Of a stretch of 46,011 nt of DNA, positions 1 through 8,312 are shown piece by piece. The notes under the pieces are model-generated. The model saw nothing but the letters and a program-made list of their open reading frames with translations. It was not told where the DNA came from and did no database searches. This DNA is from an uncultured Prevotella sp. GTDB lineage: Bacteria; Bacteroidota; Bacteroidia; Bacteroidales; Bacteroidaceae. The position numbers and the translations under genes are program-made. The DNA is taken from positions 1-46,011 of the forward strand of contig ONAK01000011.1 of the NCBI GenBank assembly GCA_900315765.1. The letters are read 5' to 3'. How positions within the stretch are numbered: position 1 is the first letter of the stretch; each line of letters starts with the position of its first letter.

Positions 1-50
1 GCCTGAAAGGTGGCATCCTGCATTTTTGGCTTTTTATCGATACAAACTCT

Positions 51-74
51 CAGTATCACAGTATCCCAGTTTCT
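51..74 (+). repeat. Triple 8-base repeat, copy 1 (left)
   Basis: Three consecutive 8-base units, CAGTATCA, CAGTATCC and CAGTTTCT. The same triple arrangement occurs reversed at 187-210 and forward again at 4146-4169, so the three copies bracket the BT4734/VirE module. The exact 8-base phasing suggests protein-binding iterons or a module boundary. Function is inferred only. Confidence 0.7.
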
Positions 75-103
75 ATTACTCGCCATAGCCCTGAAAAGCC
101 TTC

Positions 104-154
104 AAATATTATACATATATTTATATAATTATATATATATTAACATTTATAAAA
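104..154. other. A/T-rich tract, candidate unwinding or regulatory element
   Basis: This stretch has only two C bases before the G-run that follows, and 115-143 is purely A and T. It lies between two oppositely oriented 8-base repeat arrays and upstream of a primase-like gene, the arrangement seen around replication-origin unwinding elements. It could equally be a promoter UP-like or curved segment. The rest of 1-275 holds the repeats and promoter listed separately; I see no gene on either strand there. Confidence 0.45.
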
Positions 155-186
155 GGGTTTATAAGGGGTTAGTGGATTGAAAAAAA

Positions 187-210
187 ACTGGGATTCTGGG
201 ATATTGGGAC
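187..210 (-). repeat. Triple 8-base repeat, copy 2 (inverted)
   Basis: On the plus strand the units are ACTGGGAT, TCTGGGAT and ATTGGGAC. They are the reverse complement of the family at 51-74, with the same 8-base phase. The array ends ten bases before the -33-like element of the first gene, so a protein bound here could control that promoter. Confidence 0.7.
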
Positions 211-219
211 AGCAAAGGC

Positions 220-250
220 TTGGCAGTCTCAGAAAAATGCACTATCTTTG
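220..250 (+). promoter_or_regulatory. Bacteroidetes promoter of the left module
   Basis: TATCTTTG at 243-250 matches the Bacteroidetes -7 consensus TAnnTTTG. TTGG at 220-223 gives a -33 element with a 19-base spacer. The first ATG follows 26 bases later. Confidence 0.75.
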
Positions 251-275
251 CACCCAGAAAATAAGAAACTAAAAA

Positions 276-932
276 ATGATACAGACTCATCTGATGAAAC
301 TGGATCAACCGTATCCAGTACTTAATATGAAAGGTGTATTGGCGCGCCATGTGGCCACGCTGATAGAGATTCACCCTGCCGTCGACCCCAAAACGGGCGA
401 GGAAACCATAAAGACCATAAGTCGTCCTGTGGTGGACTATGGCGAGAACTGCTATGCGGGTATTGTCTACGAGAAATTCGAACTCGAGGACTGCGAGATA
501 CTAGACTCGCCCCTACCTATGCACCAGCTGCACTCAATCATCCACAGCAATCTGAGCATGTTCAACCATAAGATATTCAATGAGCGCCCAGAATTCATTA
601 TCTGGCGCATACACCATCTGGGACTTACCATCGATTGGCCCAAGAAGAAGGATTCCGAGGGATTTGAGACCGATGAAGATGAAGACCATATAGTAGTGCC
701 AATATCGATGGGAAAGGCTGAAAGTGGCTGGTGGGCTGAGAGCAGCGCTCTGTCGTTTTGTTTCGATGCGAGAGAAAAGGAAAGTGACAAGGCGTTACTG
801 GATTATATCCGCAACATGCGTAGTGAATATTATCACGCTTTTAAGAACAGAAAGTTTGATATTACATTCCAAAACAATCAACCCGAGGTTCAGTATCTTA
901 TAGATGAGTTGAACAAAAATCCACATCTATAA
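276..932 (+). CDS. Unrecognised 218-aa protein of the VirE-type module
   Basis: I do not recognise this family. The protein is soluble, with no signal peptide or membrane segment, and is rich in aromatic and acidic residues (an acidic run GFETDEDEDH near residues 130-140, WW near 150). It starts at the first ATG after a clear Bacteroidetes promoter (-7 box at 243-250). It is followed 32 bases later by another unknown gene in the same orientation, then by the primase-like gene at 1872, so the three look like one accessory module. Position suggests a role in DNA metabolism or regulation of the module, but nothing in the sequence shows that directly. Confidence 0.75.
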   Translation: MIQTHLMKLDQPYPVLNMKGVLARHVATLIEIHPAVDPKTGEETIKTISRPVVDYGENCYAGIVYEKFELEDCEILDSPLPMHQLHSIIHSNLSMFNHKIFNERPEFIIWRIHHLGLTIDWPKKKDSEGFETDEDEDHIVVPISMGKAESGWWAESSALSFCFDAREKESDKALLDYIRNMRSEYYHAFKNRKFDITFQNNQPEVQYLIDELNKNPHL

Positions 933-964
933 TAATAAGGTACGAGCGCACGCGATGGATAACA

Positions 965-1645
965 ATGAATAGCCAGATAGACTTGCAATATCTGGTGGGT
1001 TACTGTAAGCAGTTGCCTACGTTTAGAGACGCACTCCCAATCATGATGTTTATAAAAGATTGGGGGATAGAGAATCGTGCGCTAGAAGATGCTATGCTGG
1101 CTGAAAGAGAAGTTCGCAATCACTTCAGACTAATGACCCCACAGTCAGAGAACGAAGAGCATAAGAAACTCCCTCTGATAACAGAAACGCCCGAAATGCC
1201 CGAGTTTAAGTTCTTCAGTTATGTAAGCGATGAAAAGGCTGTAGAATTCAAGGAGGTGCTGCGTGAATGTATCGCGAAGATTGACACCGAAGGCAAGAAA
1301 GAGTGGTTCTGCATCTATGCCGCTTGGCGATACTACAGAGGAGAGCGCGATGCGAAGGCAGCTTACGTTAATTTCTTTACTGATATCGACGCACTGTTTC
1401 CTGGACTACTAAAGGATCTGAAGACTGATGAGGAAACTAATCGCAAGTATAAACCTTACTGCGACATGCTACGCTACGAGTATAACAACTGGGCTGTTGA
1501 CAATGGAAAGCTACCACCTATGCAAGTTTGGACTCACAGAGATTGGACAAGCAAATATCAAAAGAACACAAAGGCTACAATAAAGCGAATGCAAGAACTG
1601 GTTAGAACGTTTTTTGTATTATTCGCACAACTACTTAATCATTAA
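965..1645 (+). CDS. Unrecognised 226-aa protein of the VirE-type module
   Basis: I do not recognise this family. The protein is soluble and charged, with an aromatic middle (EWFCIYAAWRYYRGER near residue 118) and a basic C-terminal part containing WTHRDWTSKYQKNTKATIKR, which could contact nucleic acid. It lies 32 bases after the first module gene with no separate promoter visible, so the two are probably co-transcribed. The iteron-like ATTCGGC repeats start 12 bases after its stop codon. Function is unknown. Confidence 0.75.
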   Translation: MNSQIDLQYLVGYCKQLPTFRDALPIMMFIKDWGIENRALEDAMLAEREVRNHFRLMTPQSENEEHKKLPLITETPEMPEFKFFSYVSDEKAVEFKEVLRECIAKIDTEGKKEWFCIYAAWRYYRGERDAKAAYVNFFTDIDALFPGLLKDLKTDEETNRKYKPYCDMLRYEYNNWAVDNGKLPPMQVWTHRDWTSKYQKNTKATIKRMQELVRTFFVLFAQLLNH

Positions 1646-1656
1646 TCTATTTTTCC

Positions 1657-1720
1657 ATTCGGCAGAATCATAACCCACAATTCGGCTGATTCGGCAGGTT
1701 TTCAAACCTCCATTCGGCTG
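1657..1720. repeat. Four ATTCGGC[A/T]G iteron-like repeats
   Basis: Nine-base copies ATTCGGCAG or ATTCGGCTG lie at 1657-1665, 1680-1688, 1689-1697 and 1712-1720. The start-to-start spacing is 23, 9 and 23 bases, which is symmetric. They occupy the 132-base gap upstream of the primase-like gene, just before its promoter. This fits an operator for autoregulation or an iteron set bound by a replication protein. Two units alternate A and T at position 8, so the central pair could bind a dimer. Confidence 0.65.
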
Positions 1721-1777
1721 CCCTAAAAACTGCCCGAAAAACACAAAAAACACCAATTTAGGTTAAATAATTATGTA

Positions 1778-1785
1778 TAACTTTG
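1778..1785 (+). promoter_or_regulatory. Promoter -7 box of the VirE-type gene, decides its start
   Basis: TAACTTTG matches the Bacteroidetes -7 box. An in-frame ATG at 1773 would lie upstream of and overlap this box, so translation must begin downstream. The next in-frame ATG is at 1872, leaving a leader of about 80 bases. Confidence 0.65.
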
Positions 1786-1871
1786 CATCGATTTCGGAGC
1801 TGAGAAACGCCCCGGAGCACTGGTCCTGCAGGCTGGTTTTCGTGAACTTTAACAAACTTAAATTATCGAAT

Positions 1872-4094
1872 ATGATTGGATTTTCAAAAAACAATTTCAG
1901 CAAGGTACAGCCTTGCACAGTTGAGATGCTGAACGCAGCTTTCGATTCAGCAGAAGTTAAAAACGTGTGCGACAATATCGCCCAGAAGCTGGAGGCAGTG
2001 AAAAAGGGTGAGGCTACTCGTGCAGAGTTTGACGACTACAAGACGGCGATGAAGAAGCAACTGCCCGTGCTTACTCCACACGCCATCTTTAAGAATGGTG
2101 AACGCAAGAACGCAGAAGCCATTCCCTCCGGACTCTCGATGTACGACATCGACCACATTGAGAATCCACGCGGTTACTATCACTCAATGATAGCCGACCG
2201 AATAAGCGAACTTGGCATCAACATGGCTCACGTAACACCCTCAACCGAGGGCTTGCGACTGATATTCGAGATGCCCAAAGGTATGACTCTGGCAGAGGCT
2301 CAGAAGTGGATGTCGGAGCAACTTAACGACGCCAACTACGATGGCTCAGTGAAGGACTATGCACGCTGCTCGTATCTCGTTCCTCGCGCGTACATATTGT
2401 ATATGGACGAAGAGGAGTTGCTGAAGGATCGTGAGGTTGAGATGCCTGTAGAGGCCAAACCAGTCCCCCAAAACGAGGTAGTGGTTTCAAACGTAATGGC
2501 TCCATCATCAACCCTCGCCCTCGATTCGCCAAAACTTCAGCTCAACCTCCGCATCTTCGACCGCGCTCTGGTAAAAGCAGGTCTTAAGCCAGAAACCATC
2601 GATGTTGTGGGTGTTCATAATTGGCACACATCGCTTGTGGCAATTCTCTCAGTTGGCATCTGCCGACTGATACCACAACAGGAGCTGATGGATGTGCTCT
2701 CTGTACGAATGCCAAACTATGCGAAGGAGCTTGACTGTCAGCGACTTGTGGCCGACTTCTACGAGAACTACACCAAGCTGAATGCGCCCATGCCATTGGC
2801 TCTGCGCGAGCTCTACAAAGAGTGTGTGGAGGTACAAGAGGAGCCAAAAGTGATGATAACCCAGCTTATGGGTTCGGAGCCTCCAGTAATGCCCGAGAAG
2901 CTGCCTAAGCTTATCAAGCTGCTGACAAGCAAGGAGCCTGAGAACCTTTGGCCAGCTGTAAGCATGAGCGTATTCCCCGCGCTGGGTGCACATCTGTATG
3001 ATGTACATTTCCTTTATTACGACAACGATTATCGTGAGGCCACATTCATGAACCACACAATGGCTAAGACCGCATCGGGAAAGGCTTGCGTAGGTCGTGT
3101 GTGCGACTGCATTATGGAGGATATTCTGGAGCGCGACAAAATCAACCGTCAGCGAGAGCAGGACTACAAGGACGAGTGCGCCAAGAAAGGCTCGAATCAG
3201 GATGCACCTGAACGCCCCGAGGGATTGATTGTGCAGACCCTGATGACCGATATCACTCCTGCGGCTTTGGCTCAGAAGGGTAAGGATGCCGAGGGGCACT
3301 TCATCTACTCGCAGCTTAACGAGGTTGAGCTCTTTGATCAGCTTGATGCAACAAAGAAAAAGATGCGTCTTAGAAACATTTTCCAGACAGCCTTCGACTG
3401 CGATTGGTACGGACAGGAGCGCGTAGGTGAAAAGTCGGTAACAGCACGTTTCCGCCTGCATTACAACTGGAATGCTTCGAGCACCGTCAAGCGCGCACAG
3501 GACTTCTACGACGAGATGCTTGCCGATGGTTCGTTCAATCGAATATCGTTTGCCACCATCATTCCTACCGATGATGACATGATTCCGAAGCATGGATTCT
3601 ACGATGCAAAATTCAAGGCAAGGCTTAAGCCTTTCATCGACCGCTTGATAGCCGCACGTGGCAACTACGATCTGAAGAAAGCGCAGGATTTGATTCTGCG
3701 AATCCAGCGTGAGGCCTCCGACACGAAGAATCTCACAGGCGATCAGGCATACTTCGACACCAGCCACCGTGCTGTGATAATGGCGTGGCTCCGTGCCATG
3801 GTGCTCTACATAGCCGAAGGCAAGTGGAGCAAGGAGATTGAAGAGTTTGCCATGTGGTCGTTCAGATACGACATGTGGGTGAAGATGACATTCTTTGGCG
3901 ACCGACTCCGCAATGATTTGGCGCGCGAGAAGGTTACCTCGCATCGCGGCCCAGGCAATCGACTGCAGTATCTGCCTGACTCGTTTACCCACGAGGATGC
4001 CCAGAATCTGCTTGAGAAGCTTGGTTGTGATAACACCAACCCCTACAAGTTGTTGTGGACGGGCGAGAAGCGAAAACCCAAGCACGTTGCCTAA
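1872..4094 (+). CDS. BT4734/VirE-type protein with primase-like N-terminus
   Basis: A 740-residue protein of the Bacteroidetes BT4734/VirE N-terminal family. Residues about 85-170 carry an archaeo-eukaryotic-primase-like set: D-x-D in MYDIDHI (Asp92/Asp94), the strand TPSTEGLRLIF, and DGSVKDYARCSYLVP, which resembles the third primase motif. A middle region contains MAKTASGK (about 397-404), a degenerate Walker-A-like loop. The C-terminal 190 residues are homologous to the damaged gene at 45409-46011. I infer a DNA primase/polymerase- or helicase-related role in an integrated element. ATG 1872 is chosen because the promoter box at 1778-1785 excludes the in-frame ATG at 1773. It ends 8 bases before a terminator stem. 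No integrase or transposase is adjacent. Confidence 0.85.
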   Translation: MIGFSKNNFSKVQPCTVEMLNAAFDSAEVKNVCDNIAQKLEAVKKGEATRAEFDDYKTAMKKQLPVLTPHAIFKNGERKNAEAIPSGLSMYDIDHIENPRGYYHSMIADRISELGINMAHVTPSTEGLRLIFEMPKGMTLAEAQKWMSEQLNDANYDGSVKDYARCSYLVPRAYILYMDEEELLKDREVEMPVEAKPVPQNEVVVSNVMAPSSTLALDSPKLQLNLRIFDRALVKAGLKPETIDVVGVHNWHTSLVAILSVGICRLIPQQELMDVLSVRMPNYAKELDCQRLVADFYENYTKLNAPMPLALRELYKECVEVQEEPKVMITQLMGSEPPVMPEKLPKLIKLLTSKEPENLWPAVSMSVFPALGAHLYDVHFLYYDNDYREATFMNHTMAKTASGKACVGRVCDCIMEDILERDKINRQREQDYKDECAKKGSNQDAPERPEGLIVQTLMTDITPAALAQKGKDAEGHFIYSQLNEVELFDQLDATKKKMRLRNIFQTAFDCDWYGQERVGEKSVTARFRLHYNWNASSTVKRAQDFYDEMLADGSFNRISFATIIPTDDDMIPKHGFYDAKFKARLKPFIDRLIAARGNYDLKKAQDLILRIQREASDTKNLTGDQAYFDTSHRAVIMAWLRAMVLYIAEGKWSKEIEEFAMWSFRYDMWVKMTFFGDRLRNDLAREKVTSHRGPGNRLQYLPDSFTHEDAQNLLEKLGCDNTNPYKLLWTGEKRKPKHVA

Positions 4095-4102
4095 AACAAG
4101 CA

Positions 4103-4142
4103 AAGCCCGCTTAGCATTATTGCCAGGCGGGCTTGTTTTTTA
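4103..4142 (+). terminator. Rho-independent terminator of the VirE-type module
   Basis: Stem AAGCCCGC (4103-4110) pairs perfectly with GCGGGCTT (4127-4134) and is followed by a run of seven T starting at 4136. It closes the left module. Confidence 0.85.
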
Positions 4143-4145
4143 TCC

Positions 4146-4169
4146 CAGTATCACAGAATCACAGTTTTT
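4146..4169 (+). repeat. Triple 8-base repeat, copy 3 (right)
   Basis: Units CAGTATCA, CAGAATCA and CAGTTTTT, preceded by a partial unit, in the same orientation and phase as copy 1 at 51-74. It lies directly after the terminator, so copies 1 and 3 form direct repeats around the whole module. Confidence 0.7.
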
Positions 4170-4217
4170 TCAGCGCGGGCTATGGTCGTAATGCTCTGTC
4201 GAAACCATAACACAAAC

Positions 4218-4238
4218 GGAGCCGGCAGAACCGGCTCC
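4218..4238 (-). terminator. G/C-rich hairpin downstream of the mutase, possible terminator
   Basis: GGAGCCGG and CCGGCTCC form a perfect 8-pair stem with a 5-base loop, 28 bases after the mutase stop on the minus strand. Only a weak T-rich stretch follows in that direction, so it may end mutase transcription or simply protect the 3' end. Confidence 0.5.
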
Positions 4239-4265
4239 GATTATCACAACATCTACTGTTTTCAT

Positions 4266-5384
4266 TTACTCTTTGTCTAACAATATCTTCATCATCTCGA
4301 TGGCTGAGTACGGAATGCGCGTACCAGGACCGAAGATACAGGCTACTCCAGCCTTGTAGAGGAAGTCGTAGTCCTGAGCAGGGATAACACCACCGGCTGT
4401 CACCATGATGTCGTCGCGACCCAGTTTATGAAGTTCCTCGATGAGCTGTGGGATAAGCGTCTTATGTCCAGCTGCCAGCGACGATGCACCTACGATGTGT
4501 ACATCGTTCTCAACAGCCTCGCGAGCGGCCTCGGCTGGAGTCTGGAACAGTGGGCCCATATCCACGTCGAAACCACAATCGGCATAACCCGTTGCTACTA
4601 CCTTTGCACCACGGTCGTGACCATCCTGACCCATCTTGGCAATGAAGATACGAGGACGGCGACCTTCCTTCTCAGCGAACTCATCAGTCAGCTTGCAAGC
4701 CAACTCAAAGTCCTTATCGTTCTTAGATTCTGAACTATACACGCCTGAAATTGTTCTGATTACTGCTTTATAACGACCTACGATCTCCTCGCAGGCATCT
4801 GAAATCTCACCAAGAGTACAACGCAGCTGAGCAGCCTTTACAGCCAGGTCGAGCAGGTTGTTCTCGCTCTTGCGACCTTCCTTAAAGTCGCGAACGCAAT
4901 CGGTAATAGCCTTAAGAGCAGCCTGACAAGCGGCCTCATCGCGAGCGGCGCGAACCTCCTTCAGGCACTCCTCCTGCTGCTTGCGTACAGCAGTATTGTC
5001 GACCTCGAGGATATCGATTGGATCCTCATGGTCCAAACGATACTTGTTGATACCCACGATGGTCTGCGAACCTGAGTCGATACGAGCCTGAGTGCGGGCT
5101 GCAGCCTCCTCGATACGCATCTTTGGCAGACCGGTCTCGATGGCCTTAGCCATACCGCCCAGCTTCTCAATCTCCTGAATGTGCTCCCAAGCCTTGTGAA
5201 CCAGCTCGTTAGTCAGCGTCTCTACATAGTAAGAACCAGCCCATGGGTCAATCTGCTTGCACACCTTCGTCTCGTTCTGAATGTAGATCTGAGTGTTACG
5301 AGCGATACGAGCCGAGAAGTCGGTAGGCAGAGCGATAGCCTCATCAAGGGCGTTGGTGTGCAGAGACTGAGTGTGACCCAGCAC
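4266..5384 (-). pseudogene. mutB: Methylmalonyl-CoA mutase large subunit, detached C-terminal part
   Basis: This frame encodes the second half of the MutB catalytic domain and the whole B12-binding domain. [20 protein letters not shown] and [10 protein letters not shown] are typical MutB core sequence. [13 protein letters not shown] holds the D-x-H-x-x-G motif whose His coordinates the cobalamin cobalt. Upstream the frame continues only a few codons (from about 5390) before it loses its partner, which lies in the other reading frame of 5344-8085. The only possible start is a GTG at 5384 inside conserved sequence, so this is not an independent gene. It is the tail of a frameshifted mutB. Confidence 0.85.
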
Positions 5385-8085
5385 AGCTGCCCTGCTCGGT
5401 GAGCGACCAACCCGAAGTCTGCGAGTGGGTACGCAGAGCCAGCGACTTAGGATTCTTAGCGCCGAAGCTCTTCACAATCTTAGCCCACAACAATCGACCA
5501 GCACGCATCTTGGCAATCTCCATGAAGTGGTTCATACCGATGGCCCAGAAGAATGAGAGTCGAGGTGCGAAAGCATCCACATCGATACCGGCATTCACAC
5601 CCGTACGCAGGTAGTCCATACCATCGGCCAAGGTGTAAGCCAGCTCGATATCAGCAGTAGCACCAGCCTCCTGCATGTGATAACCTGAGATAGAAATCGA
5701 GTTGAACTTAGGCATCTTCTGCGAGGTATACTCGAAGATATCAGCGATAATCTTCATCGAGAATGCTGGTGGGTAGATATAAGTGTTACGCACCATGAAC
5801 TCCTTTAGGATATCGTTCTGGATAGTTCCAGCCATCTCCTCGAGCTGAGCACCCTGCTCCAGACCAGCTACGATGTAGAATGCCAGGATAGGCAATACGG
5901 CACCGTTCATAGTCATTGATACAGACATCTTGTTCAAAGGGATACCGCTGAAGAGCACCTTCATGTTCTCCTCGTTACAGATACTTACACCAGCCTTACC
6001 AACATCGCCCACTACACGAGCGTTATCAGGGTCGTAACCACGGTGTGTAGGCAGGTCGAAAGCTACAGAAAGACCCTTCTGACCAGAAGCCAAGTTACGG
6101 CGATAGAATGCATTCGACTCTTCAGCTGTAGAGAATCCGGCATACTGACGGATGGTCCAAGGCTTGAAGGGGTACATCATTGAGTACGGGCCACGCAGAT
6201 AGGGAGGGATACCAGCTGTAAAGTCGAGGTGCTCCATACCTTCGAGGTCTTCCTTTGTATAAACTGGGCGAACCTCAATGTGCTCTGGGGTTTTCCAGTT
6301 GGCCTCAATACCATTATCTTTAATCCACTTGGCACCATCCTGAGCCTTGATGCCTGCATAGATATCAATATCTTTAAACTGTTTACGCATATCAGCATAC
6401 TCATCGTCGCTTGAGCAGATAACTACAATATCAGCCTTAGCTTCAAGAGCTGCATCAACACCCTCTTCAACGGTCTTGAATCCGAGGTTGTCAATCACCT
6501 TGTAACCAGCACAAGCCAGGAAGTTGCACGAGAATTGTGCACGAGCCTGACGCATGGCCAGATTACCAATGGTAAGCATAAAGGCTGTAGGAACCTTAGC
6601 CTCTTCAGTATGTATGCGCAGATCTTCGAAATCAGCAGCCAGACGTGTGCTCTCAATAGCCTTGAAAGCAACGTTCTCCTCGCCCTGATGGTGCACACCG
6701 CCACAACCGCAATTCTGCTTGTAAGCACGCTTGCCCTCGCTCTTCTCGGTGAAGTTAGGGAACTGGTTGGTTCCAAGCAGGAACTCCTTGCGCTTGGCAG
6801 CATCGCCATGACGCTTCACGTTGGTAGCATTGATATCGTCCTGAACTGTTCCAGCCTTTATTGCAGCAAGGAAACCGCCCTCATCTTCTACCTTCAGGAA
6901 AATCTTCCAAGCCTCAGTAGCCAGAGCGTCAGTCAGGTGCTCGATATAATATGAACCTGCACCTGGGTCGACAATACGGTCGAAATGACTCTCTTCCTTG
7001 ATAATCAGCTGCTGGTTGCGGGCGATACGCTCAGAGAAATCGGTAGCCTCCTCGTAAGGCGCATCAAACGGTGTAACCACCATCGAATGAACACTACCCA
7101 AAGCAGCACTCATAGCCTCGGTCTGCGAACGGAGCAGATTAACATAGCTGTCGAACAGCGTCTGATTATAAGTAGAGGTGGTAGCGTTGATAATCATCTT
7201 GCAAGCACAATCGCACTTTGGCTCATACTGCTTCACAATCTGAGCCCACAAGAGGCGGGCAGCACGGAACTTGGCAATCTCCATAAAGTAGTTCTCGCTA
7301 ACGCCCATGTTGAACTTAATGCTCTTAGCAGCTGTATCAACATCAACACCAGCATCGGTGAGCTGCTGCAGATACTCATTACCCCAAGCCAAAGCGTAAC
7401 CCAACTCCTGAACGATATAAGCGCCGGCATTGTTGAGTGCATCGCTATGAACCGCGATACCACGGAAGTTGGGATATTCCTTGAGCGACTCAGCCAGTTT
7501 AGGACCAAATGCGAGAACAGGAGATACATCCTTGCCCTTCAGCACCATTTTCTTCATGGGGTCCCACTCTATTGAGCCTACTATCTTTTCCTTATCGTAA
7601 CCTTTCTTCTGCCAATAAGACTTCAGTATTTCAGCCAGTTCAAGCGAATGACGCTGACATGTAGTGAAGTTTACCTCAACACAATCGCAGTAGATGCCAT
7701 CAAGCAGCGTTTCAATAGTCTCCATTGAAACCAGCTTTCCTGGAACCTTGAAGCCAAGCGAATCAACACCCTTGTTCAGAATGTCGAGAGCTTTCTTATT
7801 AGCCTCCTTTGGATCGTGTGCGTCGATGTTCTGACGGATGTACCACTCGTTTGAATCTTTCTTGTTTCCACGCACGAATGGGAACTCTCCAGGGAGAGCA
7901 TCTGGTGTCTTAAGGTTCGCCAGATCTTCACGGCGATAGAAGGGCTGAACATTAAAGCCCTCGTTTGTTCTCCATACCAAGCGCTTCTGGAAGTCAGCCC
8001 CCTTAAGGTCGACTTCAATCTTGTCCAACCATTCTTGTTTGGTTGGCGCTGTGAACTCGGTAAAGAGCTTTTCTTTGTTTGCCAT
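5344..8085 (-). pseudogene. mutA: Methylmalonyl-CoA mutase: truncated MutA fused to MutB N-terminal part
   Basis: Residues 1-565 are the small subunit MutA, ending inside its C-terminal domain at SSDDEYAD. The next codon, Met566 (ATG at 6388-6390), is the normal MutB start ([11 protein letters not shown]), followed by authentic MutB ([33 protein letters not shown]) to TSGWSLTEQ. After that the frame reads out-of-family residues to a stop. So an inferred loss of roughly 55-70 MutA codons plus the spacer fused the genes in frame, and a second loss at 5390/5391 shifted MutB. Intact MutAB isomerises succinyl-CoA and methylmalonyl-CoA. As sequenced, no MutB with a B12 domain can be made. Assembly error is an alternative. 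Confidence 0.85.
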
Positions 8086-8139
8086 AGTTTTATACGTTTA
8101 ATATTATATAAGTTGTTTTAAGTTTATACTTACAGGTGA

Positions 8140-8147
8140 CAAAGATA
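8140..8147 (-). promoter_or_regulatory. Promoter -7 box of the mutase operon
   Basis: On the minus strand this reads TATCTTTG, 54 bases upstream of the mutA ATG. No good -33 element is seen at the usual distance. The leader is too short for a cobalamin riboswitch. Confidence 0.55.
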
Positions 8148-8252
8148 CAACTTTTTGAAACAAAAAGGCATTTTGAAGTGTGAAAGAAATAAAAAAACAC
8201 TATTTATACGAAATTTGGTGCACAAAAATGATAGAAATGGGCAATTTTTAAG

Positions 8253-8260
8253 TAACTTTG
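8253..8260 (+). promoter_or_regulatory. Promoter -7 box of the transporter gene
   Basis: TAACTTTG matches the -7 consensus, 52 bases before the ATG at 8313. It is divergent from the mutase promoter about 105 bases away, so the two operons share a 227-base control region (8086-8312). Confidence 0.6.
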
Positions 8261-8312
8261 CACTCGAATTTAGAGATATTTTATTGAATAGGTATTATAT
8301 TTAGAATTATTT

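Noticed and set aside
1657-1720. CRISPR-like array of ATTCGGC units
   Set aside because: Units are 9 bases and spacers vary from 0 to 14 bases, with no cas gene. Iterons or operator sites fit better.
1773-1871. N-terminal extension of the VirE-type protein from ATG 1773
   Set aside because: The extension overlaps a good -7 promoter box at 1778-1785, so the transcript would not contain that ATG.
2649-4103. Long minus-strand ORF (484 codons) opposite the BT4734/VirE-type gene
   Set aside because: The plus-strand frame has clear family motifs, a promoter and a terminator. The minus-strand translation has no recognisable domain and is a shadow.
51-4169. Complete integrated plasmid or prophage
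   Set aside because: No integrase, relaxase, partition, capsid or toxin-antitoxin gene was found between the repeats. Only the primase-like protein and two unknowns are present.
5344-8085. A natural single-chain MutA-MutB enzyme
   Set aside because: The MutA part lacks its C-terminal end and the MutB part is cut off by a frameshift before its B12 domain, so the fusion is more likely damage or misassembly than a working enzyme.
8086-8312. Cobalamin riboswitch in front of the B12-dependent mutase
   Set aside because: The leader between the -7 box and the mutA ATG is about 50 bases, far too short, and no B12-box-like sequence was seen.
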